NCBI GenBank assembly: GCA_949283025.1 | Contig: CASDRB010000014.1 | Coordinates: 1 to 46,944 of the forward strand | Reading direction: 5' to 3' | Length of the DNA stretch: 46,944 nt | From: an uncultured bacterium | Lineage (GTDB): Bacteria; Bacillota_I; Bacilli_A; RFN20; CAG-826 | Notes under the pieces: generated by a model | Seen by the model: the letters and a program-made list of their open reading frames with translations, nothing else | Told to the model about the DNA's origin: nothing | Databases searched by the model: none | Translations under genes and position numbers: made by a program | Part shown: one piece after another, positions 7,800-17,000 of the stretch | Layout: each line of letters starts with the position of its first letter | Position numbering within the stretch: position 1 is the first letter of the stretch

Positions 7800-7949
7800 A
7801 TGAGAGAAAAAGTTATTTTAGTTTGCACCGAATGCTTATCGAGAAACTACACAACGACTATTAAAAAAGAAAACCACACCAAGCGGTATGAAACAATGAA
7901 ATACTGCCCAAAATGTAATAAGCATACTCTTCATAAAGAAAGCAAATAG
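7800..7949 (+). CDS. rpmG: Ribosomal protein bL33 (zinc-binding form)
   Basis: 49 codons from ATG 7800 to TAG 7947-7949. The sequence starts [17 protein letters not shown] and contains two CxxC pairs (Cys9/Cys12 and Cys36/Cys39), the zinc-binding form of L33, a 50S subunit protein. The ending [14 protein letters not shown] is characteristic. It heads the rpmG-secE-nusG operon, the usual order in Bacillota, 14 nt before secE. Confidence 0.95.
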   Translation: MREKVILVCTECLSRNYTTTIKKENHTKRYETMKYCPKCNKHTLHKESK

Positions 7950-7963
7950 TAAGGGGGATTATT

Positions 7964-8161
7964 ATGGGTCTTAAAAAATTTAGCGGCGAAGTTGTCAAAG
8001 AAGGAAAACGAGTTCGTTGGCCAAAACGCGAAGTTTTATTTGCTAGCGTGCTAACCGTCATCATCATCGGAGTATTTTTTGCTTTGATGTTGTCATTAGA
8101 AGATTTAGCGGGCAATAAGTTAATCGATATCTTGCGTGATGCTTTCTCAATTATTAAATAA
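7964..8161 (+). CDS. secE: Preprotein translocase subunit SecE
   Basis: 65 residues, the short single-span SecE typical of Gram-positives. The amphipathic N-terminal helix carries VVKEGKRVRWPKREVL (the conserved WP segment), followed by one membrane helix TVIIIGVFFALMLS. SecE clamps the SecY channel and is essential for protein export, needed here for the many lipoproteins. Strong SD AGGGGG before ATG; 14 nt to nusG. Confidence 0.95.
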   Translation: MGLKKFSGEVVKEGKRVRWPKREVLFASVLTVIIIGVFFALMLSLEDLAGNKLIDILRDAFSIIK

Positions 8162-8175
8162 GGAGACATTAAATT

Positions 8176-8778
8176 ATGCCAACTAAAAATCAAGGTGTTT
8201 TATTAGATACTAAAAATCATACCGCTGATCATGCTTTAGGTGATAAAGCTTGGTATGTGGTTAATACTTATTCTACTCACGAAAAAAAAGTCGCGGACAA
8301 TTTAAAACGTCGTGTCGAATCAATGGGATTACAAGATTTGGTTTTCCGCATTATTGTTGCTGAACAAGAAGTGCCAGTGATGAAAGATGGAATGCCGACT
8401 GATAAAACTAGAATGAAAAATTTATTTCCTGGCTATGTTTTCGTAGAGATGGTCATGACCGACTATGCATGGTTTGTAGTAAGAAATACGCCAGGCGTTA
8501 CAGGTTTCGTTGGTTCTTCTGGTAAAGGAACTAAACCATTTCCAATTCCGCGCGAACAAATTGAACCAGTACTAAAAAGAATGGGTATGGTCGATGCTTC
8601 AATGTATGAACGTTATGCTGAAGGCGATAATGTCAAAATTATTCGCGGACCATTTGAAGGCACTGAAGGCAGAATCCTTTCAATTAATAAAGAAAGCGGT
8701 GCTGTTATTGTTGAAGCAGTTTTCTTTGGAAGACCTTCCAATGTCGAAGTTGAATTTTCTAATATCGAAAAAATCTAA
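8176..8778 (+). CDS. nusG: Transcription elongation/antitermination factor NusG
   Basis: 200 residues: a roughly 25-residue N-terminal extension, then the NGN domain (AWYVVNTYSTHEKKVADNL, LFPGYVFVEMVM, WFVVRNTPGVTGFVG) and a KOW domain (GDNVKIIRGPFEGTEGRI, about 154-171). It binds RNA polymerase and couples transcription to the ribosome. It is last in rpmG-secE-nusG, with a terminator after it. In most relatives rplK follows directly; here ktrA-ktrB intervene on the other strand. Confidence 0.97.
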   Translation: MPTKNQGVLLDTKNHTADHALGDKAWYVVNTYSTHEKKVADNLKRRVESMGLQDLVFRIIVAEQEVPVMKDGMPTDKTRMKNLFPGYVFVEMVMTDYAWFVVRNTPGVTGFVGSSGKGTKPFPIPREQIEPVLKRMGMVDASMYERYAEGDNVKIIRGPFEGTEGRILSINKESGAVIVEAVFFGRPSNVEVEFSNIEKI

Positions 8779-8803
8779 TATTTATCTATAAAAAATATCA
8801 TTT

Positions 8804-8832
8804 AAAAAACGCAGTATCACACTGCGTTTTAT
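8804..8832. terminator. Bidirectional terminator between nusG and ktrA
   Basis: AAAACGCAGT (8806-8815) / ACTGCGTTTT (8821-8830) 10-bp perfect stem with a 5-nt loop; the flanking A-run and T-run make it work in both directions. Its right end overlaps the ktrA stop codon (8829-8831). Confidence 0.9.
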
Positions 8833-9527
8833 TTATTCTTGACTTTGCTTTTAACTACTTTTTTGTTTCCGTTTATTCCATCTCTAAACGATCTAATTTC
8901 ACGAGTGGTTCCTACTACAAATACTTTGTCATTGGGGAATAATTTATCATTTCCGCCTGGCACCAAAGAAGTTCCATCTTCACGCACTAATAACAAGATA
9001 TTGACACCATATCGATCTTTAGTTTTTAGTTCACTTAAAGGAGTAGGGATAAAACTAGGGTTAACCATAATGGAAACTACTGAATATTTTCGATCTAATT
9101 TGTAATAGTCTTTATAGTCATAAGATTCCAATCTATTTGCTAAAGCCGCTCCAGCACTTTTTTGCGGTGAAACAACTTCTGTTGCACCAAGTTTTTCCAT
9201 GATAGGAATATAATAGTCATTATCGACACGAACAATAATGCGTTTAACACCTAATTCTTTTAAAATGACTGTCGTTAGAATCATCGCTTTATCGTTTTGC
9301 CCAAAAGCGATGATAGCTGCATCGACATCTTTAATACCCAAATCACGGAGTGATTCTTCGTTTGTGGAATCGGCGACGAAAGCAGTCTGCAAAATAGTCG
9401 ATATTTTTTTAACGCTTTCTTCGTTTGAATCAATAGCGATAACATCGCATCCAATACCTACCAATTCTTCAACAAGCGCTGTACCAAATTGTCCTAGACC
9501 AATAACTGCATATGATTTTTTTGCCAT
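8829..9527 (-). CDS. ktrA: Potassium uptake regulatory subunit KtrA/TrkA
   Basis: 232 residues: an N-terminal RCK/Rossmann domain beginning YAVIGLGQFGTALVEEL (GxGxxG nucleotide-binding loop, acidic Asp-Ser at the end of strand 2) and a C-terminal RCK_C domain (about 140-220), ending in a Lys-rich tail. The protein forms a ring that gates the KtrB channel in response to ATP/ADP; in Bacillota the RCK_C domain of KtrA also binds c-di-AMP (family knowledge). SD AAGGAG is present on the minus strand. It is the second gene of ktrB-ktrA, 21 nt after ktrB. Confidence 0.9.
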   Translation of the reverse strand: MAKKSYAVIGLGQFGTALVEELVGIGCDVIAIDSNEESVKKISTILQTAFVADSTNEESLRDLGIKDVDAAIIAFGQNDKAMILTTVILKELGVKRIIVRVDNDYYIPIMEKLGATEVVSPQKSAGAALANRLESYDYKDYYKLDRKYSVVSIMVNPSFIPTPLSELKTKDRYGVNILLLVREDGTSLVPGGNDKLFPNDKVFVVGTTREIRSFRDGINGNKKVVKSKVKNK

Positions 9528-9548
9528 ATTTACTCCTTACTAATCAGT

Positions 9549-10946
9549 TTAACCGATTAAGAAATCTTCCTCAACATAACTAAATGATTTTTCTTCTACA
9601 TCGTTGATGTTAACATGAAAAATTTGAAAGAACGTAATTGGACCTAATCTTCCAATATACATTACAATTGATAAAATAAGTTTTGATTCCCAACTTAAAT
9701 AGGGAGTAACTCCTGTTGAAACTCCTACAGTCCCAAAAGCGGAAAAAGACTCATATAAAAGATCAAAACTATCAAATTTTTGTTCGATAAATTCCGAATT
9801 AAACCCCTCAATGGATGAAGTTAAAACAAATGAAATGATGACGACACCAAAAGCCAAAATCATCAATGATAACCCTTTTAAAACTGTTTTTTGACCAAAT
9901 AATCGTTTAAACGCAACAACTTTTCTTCCTCGCAAATATGAATACATAGCAACAATGATTAAAAAAGTGGTTGTTACCTTGATGCCACCGCCAGTGGAAA
10001 GCGGAGCAGCACCTGTAAACATTAATAAGCAAGATACAACTTTCCCTGCCGTGCTGATGTCGGCTTGATTGTAATTTGCAAAACCAGCAGTTCTTAAAGT
10101 TATACTTTGGAATAAAGCTTGTAAAAAATTCATTGGATTTTCTTGTTTTAAACCATCGGTAAGCATGAAAATTCCTGCTCCACCAAAAATTAAAATCGTA
10201 GTCATAAATAAAACAATTTTTGTAAAGACAGACCATCTTTTAGCGCGTTTTTTAAATGAAAATATTTCGATGATGACAATAAAAGAAATGCCACCAGCGA
10301 CGATTAAAAACATAGTGACAAAATTTAAATAAATGTAGGCCCATTGTGGCATTGTTTCTAATATAGGATTTGATGGAGAAACAATTAAAGAAGTAGTCCC
10401 AATGATATCAAATCCGGCGTTGTTGTATGAAGAAATTGAATGAAAAATCGAAACCCAAATAACATCGCCAATTTTATCATAAACTTGGAAAAAAACTGGC
10501 AACGATAACAAAGCCCCAATTAATTCAAACGAAAAGGAAATCAAAATAATTTTTCTAACAAATTTTGAAAGGGCAAACATCGATTCTGAACCGACAGCTT
10601 GCGATAAAATATAACGGTCTTTAAATTCTAATTTTCGTTTAAATAATGTGATGACAAAAGCTAAGATGGTAAAAAAACCTAAACCACCAACTTGTATACA
10701 AATTAAAACAATTAATTGGCCAAAAAATGTCAGACTACCAATTATGCCATCTTTATAGGTGACTAAACCAGTCACGCATGTTGCAGATGTAGCGGTGAAT
10801 AAAGCGTCGACATAATTTCCCCATTTACCGCTAGTTTGACCAATCGGAGTCACGATTAAAAACGATCCAACTAAAATAACAACGATGAAGCTAATCATCA
10901 CTAGTAAGAATGGAGAAACATGTAATTTACCCTTGATTTTATCCAT
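9549..10946 (-). CDS. ktrB: Potassium uptake channel subunit KtrB/TrkH
   Basis: 465 residues, a TrkH/KtrB/Hkt-type membrane protein. It has the four pore-loop repeats of the family: TSATCVTGLVT, SSYNNAGFDI, LRTAGFANYN and FGTVGVSTG, plus GGGIKVTTTF after the third repeat. It forms the ion-conducting part of a Na/H-assisted K uptake system, with KtrA as partner. The start MDKIKGKLHVSPFLL is preceded by a good promoter but no clear SD. The pair sits between nusG and rplK on the opposite strand, which splits the usual gene order. Confidence 0.92.
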   Translation of the reverse strand: MDKIKGKLHVSPFLLVMISFIVVILVGSFLIVTPIGQTSGKWGNYVDALFTATSATCVTGLVTYKDGIIGSLTFFGQLIVLICIQVGGLGFFTILAFVITLFKRKLEFKDRYILSQAVGSESMFALSKFVRKIILISFSFELIGALLSLPVFFQVYDKIGDVIWVSIFHSISSYNNAGFDIIGTTSLIVSPSNPILETMPQWAYIYLNFVTMFLIVAGGISFIVIIEIFSFKKRAKRWSVFTKIVLFMTTILIFGGAGIFMLTDGLKQENPMNFLQALFQSITLRTAGFANYNQADISTAGKVVSCLLMFTGAAPLSTGGGIKVTTTFLIIVAMYSYLRGRKVVAFKRLFGQKTVLKGLSLMILAFGVVIISFVLTSSIEGFNSEFIEQKFDSFDLLYESFSAFGTVGVSTGVTPYLSWESKLILSIVMYIGRLGPITFFQIFHVNINDVEEKSFSYVEEDFLIG

Positions 10947-10967
10947 AGTCAGTTATTAGACGTTGAT

Positions 10968-10996
10968 ATTATACATTTTAGTATTGTCGATAGCAA
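10968..10996 (-). promoter_or_regulatory. ktrB-ktrA promoter
   Basis: Minus strand TTGCTA (10991-10996), 17-nt spacer ending in TG, and perfect TATAAT (10968-10973). The -35/-10 pair is identical to that of the divergent rplK promoter 60 bp away. The ATG of ktrB lies 21 nt beyond the -10 box, so the leader is about 15 nt. Confidence 0.7.
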
Positions 10997-11056
10997 ACTA
11001 ACAATAATTTATTGAATCCATTTCTTTTCCAAACGCGATAAAAAATAAAAAATAAC

Positions 11057-11085
11057 TTGCTAATCTATTTGTAATTACATATAAT
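11057..11085 (+). promoter_or_regulatory. rplK-rplA promoter
   Basis: TTGCTA (11057-11062), 17-nt spacer, perfect TATAAT (11080-11085). The leader from about 11092 to the rplK start is roughly 120 nt and contains the structured element at 11149-11180. Confidence 0.7.
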
Positions 11086-11148
11086 ATTAAAGCGTATTGT
11101 CGTTTGCGCGTTATGAGAGGGCACGCATACGTATAATGCAAGTAGTCT

Positions 11149-11180
11149 TGTGGTAGGGTGTCGATTTCACTCGTCCCACA
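11149..11180 (+). promoter_or_regulatory. Structured leader of rplK-rplA, possible L1-binding site
   Basis: Two stacked helices, TGTGG/CCACA and GGGTG/CACTC (one G-T pair), are separated by an asymmetric internal loop (TA versus GTC) and closed by a 7-nt loop. A helix-asymmetric loop-helix resembles the mRNA target through which ribosomal protein L1 represses its own operon. The element is 20-30 nt ahead of the rplK SD. Assignment to L1 is inference from position and shape. Confidence 0.45.
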
Positions 11181-11212
11181 GCACGGACAAATAATTTTAG
11201 GAGGAAAGTCAC

Positions 11213-11623
11213 GTGAGTAAAAAAATCGCAAAAGTCGTGAAGATGGAATTGCCTGGTGGCGAAGCTAAACCAGGTCCAAAACTTGCTTCTGCTGGCGTTG
11301 TCATGCCTAAATTCTGCACAGATTTTAATGCAAAGACCGCCGACCGCAAAGGTGAAATTGTTCCAGTTATTATCACAGCTTATGAAGACAAAACATTTAG
11401 CTTTGTCATCAAAACCTCACCGGTAGCAGGTTTAATCTTAAAAGCCGCCGGAGTTGCCAAAGGCGCGGCTAATCCAAAACAAACAGTTGGTAAAATTACA
11501 AGAGCTGATTTGAAAAAGATTGCCGAATATAAAATGCCTGATCTCAATTGTCATGATATCGATGCCGCGATGAGAATTGTCGAAGGTTCATGCAAAAATA
11601 TGGGCATTAAAGTTGTGGACTAA
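11213..11623 (+). CDS. rplK: Ribosomal protein uL11
   Basis: 136 residues, slightly shorter than the usual 141. L11 forms the GTPase-associated centre of the 50S subunit with L10/L12. It begins with GTG (11213), chosen because AGGAGG at 11199-11204 is 8 nt upstream. FCTDFNAKT, VPVIITAYEDKTFSFV and KTSPVAGLILKAAG are typical. Odd feature: the proline-rich N-terminal loop, normally PxPPVGPALGQxGVNI, reads PGPKLASAGVVM (residues 20-31), about four residues shorter and without several conserved prolines and glycines. This loop contacts the 23S rRNA/factor site and is where thiostrepton binds. Confidence 0.95.
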   Translation: MSKKIAKVVKMELPGGEAKPGPKLASAGVVMPKFCTDFNAKTADRKGEIVPVIITAYEDKTFSFVIKTSPVAGLILKAAGVAKGAANPKQTVGKITRADLKKIAEYKMPDLNCHDIDAAMRIVEGSCKNMGIKVVD

Positions 11624-11637
11624 GGAGGAAATAAAGC

Positions 11638-12327
11638 ATGAAAAGATCAAAAAAATACAATGCTGTCAACGAATTAGTCGACCACAGCAAACTATACACT
11701 GTTGAAGAAGCAGCAGAGTTAGTTAAAAAAACATCCACAGTTAAATTTGATGCTACTATCGGTGTCTCGTTGCATCTTGATGTGGATATGAAACAAGCTG
11801 ATCAACAAGTCAGAGGAACTCTCATCCTCCCACATGGTAATGGCAAAACCAAACGTGTCTTAGCTATCACCAATAAAGTTGAAGAAGCTAAATCCGCTGG
11901 CGCTGATTTCGTCGGTGGTAAGGAAATGTTAGAAAAAATCCAAAAGGAGTCATGGTTTGATTACGATGTTATCGTTGCCACACCAGACATGATGGGCGAA
12001 CTTGGTAAAATGGGCCGTATTCTTGGTCCAAAAGGTTTGATGCCAAACCCAAAGACTGGAACTGTGTCTCAAGACATTGCTAAAGCGATTAACGAAATTA
12101 AAGCTGGTAAAGTTGAATACCGTTGTGATCGCGATGGCAATATGCACATTCCATTTGCTAAAGTTTCGTTTGAAACCAGCAAAATTGTCGACAATTTGAA
12201 CGCTATTGTTTCTACAATCGTTAGAGTGCGTCCTGCCGCAGTTAAGGGAACCTACATTTCCAATGCCGTCATCCATACGACCATGGGTCCTGGCATTAAA
12301 ATTACCTTTGATGGTTTAGGTCGTTAA
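11638..12327 (+). CDS. rplA: Ribosomal protein uL1
   Basis: 229 residues, standard L1 length. L1 forms the mobile stalk next to the E site and represses its own mRNA. Characteristic segments are [46 protein letters not shown] (seen as consecutive blocks), and the C-terminal [20 protein letters not shown]; 14 nt after rplK, so the two form an operon. There is no terminator between rplA and the L10 leader, so read-through into rplJL is possible. Confidence 0.97.
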   Translation: MKRSKKYNAVNELVDHSKLYTVEEAAELVKKTSTVKFDATIGVSLHLDVDMKQADQQVRGTLILPHGNGKTKRVLAITNKVEEAKSAGADFVGGKEMLEKIQKESWFDYDVIVATPDMMGELGKMGRILGPKGLMPNPKTGTVSQDIAKAINEIKAGKVEYRCDRDGNMHIPFAKVSFETSKIVDNLNAIVSTIVRVRPAAVKGTYISNAVIHTTMGPGIKITFDGLGR

Positions 12328-12349
12328 TCAACAATTTACAAAGATTTCA

Positions 12350-12475
12350 ATATACCAAAGACAGTAACGGCCAAGTGGCTTAATAATTCACGTTACCGAG
12401 GGAATACATAGCATATTGTTTCTCCTTGTTAGGAACTAGTATATTGGAGCCTCAATCAAAATTATGAAAAGGAGG
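12350..12475 (+). ncRNA. L10 leader (rplJ-rplL autoregulatory RNA)
   Basis: The 155-nt gap before rplJ contains the hallmark arrangement of the ribosomal protein L10 leader: AAAGACAGTAACGG near 12357-12370 pairing with CGTTACCGAGGG around 12391-12402, which resembles a kink-turn-containing stem. Downstream, CTCCTT (12422-12427) is complementary to AAGGAG (12469-12474), the Shine-Dalgarno site of rplJ. This suggests translational control, with L10(L12)4 binding favouring SD sequestration. No terminator hairpin with a T-run is visible here. Boundaries are approximate. Confidence 0.8.
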
Positions 12476-12482
12476 TAAAACG

Positions 12483-12968
12483 ATGAATCAAGCAACTCTT
12501 AATGCAAAAAAAGCTGTAGTTGAAGAGTTAGTTGCCAAGATTAAAGAAGCAAAAACCACTGTCGTTTGCGAATATCGTGGATTGACAGTTGCTCAATTAG
12601 AAGCGCTTCGCAATCAACTTCGCGAAGCAGAATCAGTCATGGGCGTTTATAAGAATTCTTTAGTTGCTCGTGCATTGACCGAATGTGGCAAAGATGATTT
12701 AGCTAAGATTATGGAAGGTCCAAACGCCATTATCTTCTCTAAAGATGTCGTCGCTGGCGCTAAAATTGCTGCTAAATTTGCTAAAAAGAATGAAAATCTC
12801 GTTTTAAAAGGTGGTCTTGTCGAAGGCCAATTCGTCGATGCCAAAGGCATCAAAGAGATTGCAACCTTACCAGGTAGAGAAGGTTTAATCTCAATGTTCT
12901 TATCGGTGTTACAAGCACCAGTTCGCCAATTCGCTTGCGCTGTTAAAGCGGTGGCTGACAAACAATAG
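12483..12968 (+). CDS. rplJ: Ribosomal protein uL10
   Basis: 161 residues. L10 is the base of the L12 stalk: the N-terminal domain binds 23S rRNA with L11, the C-terminal helix holds L12 dimers. Seen here: VEELVAKIKEAKTTVVCEYRGLTVAQLEALR at the N-terminus (split blocks of the family), VYKNSLVARAL, and LISMFLSVLQAPVRQFACAV near the C-terminus. SD AAGGAGG, masked in the leader structure. 19 nt to rplL. Confidence 0.96.
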   Translation: MNQATLNAKKAVVEELVAKIKEAKTTVVCEYRGLTVAQLEALRNQLREAESVMGVYKNSLVARALTECGKDDLAKIMEGPNAIIFSKDVVAGAKIAAKFAKKNENLVLKGGLVEGQFVDAKGIKEIATLPGREGLISMFLSVLQAPVRQFACAVKAVADKQ

Positions 12969-12987
12969 CCTATAGGAGGAATTAAAA

Positions 12988-13362
12988 ATGGCAAAATTAA
13001 CAAAAGAAGAAATTATTGCTTCATTAAAAGAAATGACCGTCGTTGAATTAAACGACTTAGTTAAAGCGGTTGAAGAAGAATTTGGTGTTACCGCTGCCGC
13101 TCCAGTGGCCGCTGCTGCCGCTCCAGTCGAAGAAGAAACTGCAAAAGGACCAAGCGAAGTCTCCTTGATTCTTAAATCCTGCGGCGCTTCTAAAGTTGGC
13201 GTTATCAAAGCTGTCCAAGCTATCACTGGCTTAGGCTTAATGGATGCCAAAAAATTAGTGGACTCTGCTCCAGCTCCAATTAAAGAACACATTTCACCAG
13301 TCGAAGCTGAAGAACACAAAAAAGCTTTGGTTGCTGCTGGTGCTGAAGTCGAAATTAAATAG
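12988..13362 (+). CDS. rplL: Ribosomal protein bL12 (L7/L12)
   Basis: 124 residues: N-terminal dimerisation domain (about 1-33), an Ala/Pro/Val/Glu-rich hinge (about 36-52) and the C-terminal factor-binding domain with [32 protein letters not shown] and the closing [17 protein letters not shown]. It recruits and activates translational GTPases such as EF-G and EF-Tu, both encoded downstream. SD AGGAGG. The gene ends 27 nt before the methyltransferase gene. Confidence 0.97.
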   Translation: MAKLTKEEIIASLKEMTVVELNDLVKAVEEEFGVTAAAPVAAAAAPVEEETAKGPSEVSLILKSCGASKVGVIKAVQAITGLGLMDAKKLVDSAPAPIKEHISPVEAEEHKKALVAAGAEVEIK

Positions 13363-13389
13363 TTTGACTTCTACTTAATAAATATCAAT

Positions 13390-14019
13390 ATGCCACAATA
13401 TTTTGATTCAAAACCCACATCTTTATCTAAAAAACGTGAAATTGAGTTTAATTTTTTAGGGCGTAAATTGGTATTTATAAGCGATAATGGAGTATTTTCC
13501 AAAAACGAAATAGATGAAGGGACGACCATTTTATTAAGTGCCGTCGTCCCTTATCGTCTTGAAGGTCGCATCCTTGATTTAGGATGCGCATACGGTGCGA
13601 TTGGTTTAACTGTCGCATCGTTTAATCTCAACGCGCACGTAGTGTGTGCAGATGTCAATGAGCGCGCTGTTGAATTGTGTCGACAAAACGCGATTAGACT
13701 TCATGTTCAAGACCGAGTTGAAACGATAGTATCTGATCGTTTCCAAAACTTGAATGGAACATTTAATTCAATATTGATCAACCCGCCTATTCGCGCTGGT
13801 AAAAAGATTACTTATGCGATGTATAAAGAGGCTTACGATCATTTAATTGATAACGGTTCTATGATTATCGTCATTAGAAAAGCCCAAGGTGCACCGAGCG
13901 CTTTAGAATATCTCGAAAGCATATTCTCAAGCGTTATTGTGATTAAAAAAAGCCGAGGGTATTGGATTATAAAGGCGATAAAACAAGCAAATAAATCAAA
14001 GGAGCCAGGTAATGAGTAA
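13390..14019 (+). CDS. RsmC-type class I rRNA methyltransferase
   Basis: 209 residues. Motif I is [16 protein letters not shown] with an SAM-binding glycine-rich loop, followed by [15 protein letters not shown] and the catalytic [11 protein letters not shown] (NPP motif typical of N2-guanine methylation). A gene of this type (YbxB family, related to 16S rRNA m2G1207 methyltransferase RsmC) lies between rplL and rpoB in many Bacillota, as here. The stated substrate is by homology only. There is no evident SD before ATG 13390. The 3' end overlaps the rpoB start by 8 nt, so translation is likely coupled to rpoB. Confidence 0.88.
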   Translation: MPQYFDSKPTSLSKKREIEFNFLGRKLVFISDNGVFSKNEIDEGTTILLSAVVPYRLEGRILDLGCAYGAIGLTVASFNLNAHVVCADVNERAVELCRQNAIRLHVQDRVETIVSDRFQNLNGTFNSILINPPIRAGKKITYAMYKEAYDHLIDNGSMIIVIRKAQGAPSALEYLESIFSSVIVIKKSRGYWIIKAIKQANKSKEPGNE

Positions 14020-17000
14020 AGAAAACAAAATTAGAGACATCAATAAATTGAAAGTTTTGAATAATGGACGTATTGATTATTCAAAAATTTCTGGCAATCT
14101 TCCTTTGCCTAACCTCGTTGAAATCCAAACTAAATCTTACGAGGAATTTAAACAAAAAGGTTTAGATGAAGTTTTTAAAGAAACTTTCCCAATCGTCAAT
14201 TATGCCGATACATTAGAGATTTCTTATGTTGGCATGAGTTTTGATAAACCAAAGCACTCCTTTTTAGAATGTAAGGAACGCGATTTAACATATAGCGCGC
14301 CAATGCGCATTCAAGTGCGTTTAAGACACAAACCTGATGGTGTTATGTCCGAATCAAGCGTCTATATGGGTGAATTACCTTTAATGACAAACTCTGGCAC
14401 ATTTATTATTAATGGTGCTGAAAGAGTAATAGTTTCTCAATTGGTGCGTTCTCCAGGTGCATACATGGAAAAGACAATGGATGAAAAATCCGGTAAATAT
14501 CTATATAATGCTGATTTGATTCCTGGTCGTGGAACATGGTTGCAATTTGAAAGCGATCAAAAAGATATGCTTTCCATTCGTATCGATCGTCAAAGAAAGA
14601 TGAATGTTGGCACATTCTTAAAAGCAATCGGTTTAGAAGAAGCTGATACCATCATCAATTTATTTGGTAAAAGAGAAAATTTAATTAATACATTAAAGAA
14701 AAATGAAGATATTACCGAAGAGCCAGCTTTGAAAAAACTTGGCTATACGGTCAGCGAATGCGCCTTGGTTGATATTTTCCGTAAATTAAAACCAGGCGAA
14801 CCAGTTACCTATGAAGGTATTTTTAATGTTTTATATCAAAAGTTTTTTGATGAAAAACGATATGATTTAGGACGCGCTGGTCGATATAAATTCGCAATTA
14901 AATTAGGTGTGTACAATCGTCTTCCTAACACAATTTTGGCTGAAAATTTAGTATCTGCTGATGGGGAAGTAGTGTATAAGAAAGGCCATAAATTGACCGA
15001 AGCCGAAGTCAACAAATTAAAAGATGAAGAATTTTTTGAAAAAGGCGCTCACACTAAAAAAATCAAAGTTAATGAAAAATTGGATGATCATTCAATTGTC
15101 AATATTGTAAAAGTTTATACAAACGACAATAAGGATACAGTTGCTAATATTATTGGTACGGATTTGAATTTGACTATTTCAAGAGTCACTATTTCAGATA
15201 TGCTCGCCACTTTTTCATATTTCATGAATATTCAAGATGGATTAGGCAAAACTGATGATATTGACCATTTAGGAAATCGCCGTATTCGTTGTGTCGGTGA
15301 ATTGATTCAAAATCAATTCCGTGTTGGATTGGCTAAAATGGTTAAAGCCGTTCAACAAAAGATGTCAACGTCCGATTTGCAAGATGCCACACCTAAAAAA
15401 TTAATTAACATTCGTCCATTGACCTCGTCGATTAGAGAATTTTTTGCTCAATCGCAGCTTTCGCAGTTCATGGATCAAGTTAATCCATTGGCAGAATTGA
15501 CCAATAAACGTCGTTTATCTGCTTTAGGTCCTGGTGGTTTGACTCGCGATCGCGCTTCTAGTGAAGTTCGTGACGTCCATTTCTCGCATTATGGCCGTAT
15601 TTGTCCAATTGAAACACCAGAAGGACAAAACATCGGTTTAATTAATAATTTAGCCACATACGCTAAAATTAATCGTTATGGATTTATTGAAACTCCATAT
15701 CGACGCGTCGATCATAGTTCTGGCAAAGCTATTGTTTTAGACGGCGTTGAAAATACTGAATATTTAGACGCGATGAGAGAATTTGATTTCTACATTGCTG
15801 AAGCTAATATTAATTTAGGTGCCGACGGTGAAATTTTGGATGAAAACGTCATTGCAAGATATCGTGGTGAAAACGTGGTTATTTCTCGCGATGATGTTGA
15901 TTATGTCGACGTTTCGCCAAAACAAATCGTCTCCATCGCCGCTGCATGTATTCCATTTTTAGAAAACGATGATACAACTCGTGCTTTAATGGGTGCTAAC
16001 ATGCAACGTCAAGCCTTGCCATTATTAAGACCATCTGCTCCATTAGTTGGAACAGGTATGGAATATCAAATCGCTAAAGATTCAGGCTTAGCGGTAATTG
16101 CTTTTGAAGATGGCGAAGTTATTTATACTGATTCATGCTGTATTAAAATTAAAGAAGGTGAAAGCGTACGCACGTACACCTTACAAAAATTTGAACCAAC
16201 TAACCAAGGAACATGCATCAATCAACATTCAATCGTCAAATTAGGTGATAAAGTCAAAAAAGGACAAATTATTGCTGATGGTCCTGCTATGCAAAATGGT
16301 GATTTGGCATTAGGACAAAATGTGACCATCGCGTTTATGACTTGGAATGGCTATAACTATGAAGACGCTGTTATCATGTCAGAACGATTAGTTAAAGATG
16401 ATGTATATACATCAATTCATATTGAAGAACATACAATTGAATGTCGCGAAACTAAATTGGGCGATGAAGAATTTACGCGCGATATTCCAAATGTTGGCGA
16501 AGATGCCAAAGCATATTTGGATGAACGCGGCATTATCATTCCAGGCGCCGAAGTTAAAGAAGGCGATATTTTAGTTGGAAAAGTGACTCCAAAAGGCCAA
16601 ACTGAACCAACTCCTGAAGAAAAATTATTGATGGCAATCTTTGCTGAAAAAACAAAAGAAGGCAAAGATGCATCACTACGTGTTCCACATGGTGGAAGCG
16701 GCATCGTTTTAGATGTGAAGATTTCACGTCGCGTCGATGGCGATGAATTGCCACCAGGCGTCAATGAAGTTGTCCGTGTTTACGTCGTGCAAAAACGTAA
16801 GATTTCTGAAGGTGATAAGATGTCTGGTCGCCATGGTAATAAAGGTGTTATTTCTCGTATTTTACCCGAAGAAGATATGCCGTTTTTACCAGATGGAACT
16901 CCAATTGATATCATGTTGAATCCACTTGGTGTCCCGTCTCGTATGAATATTGGACAAATTCTTGAAGTCCATCTAGGTATGGCTTTAAAGAAATTAGGTT

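Noticed and set aside
11097-11137. Second rplK promoter at TATAAT 11132-11137
   Set aside because: No -35 at a workable distance (the nearest TTGCGC is 22 nt away); it lies inside the transcribed leader of the better promoter.
12647-13319. Two minus-strand open frames opposite rplJ and rplL
   Set aside because: They are shadows of ribosomal protein genes with strong codon bias; the translations are low complexity.
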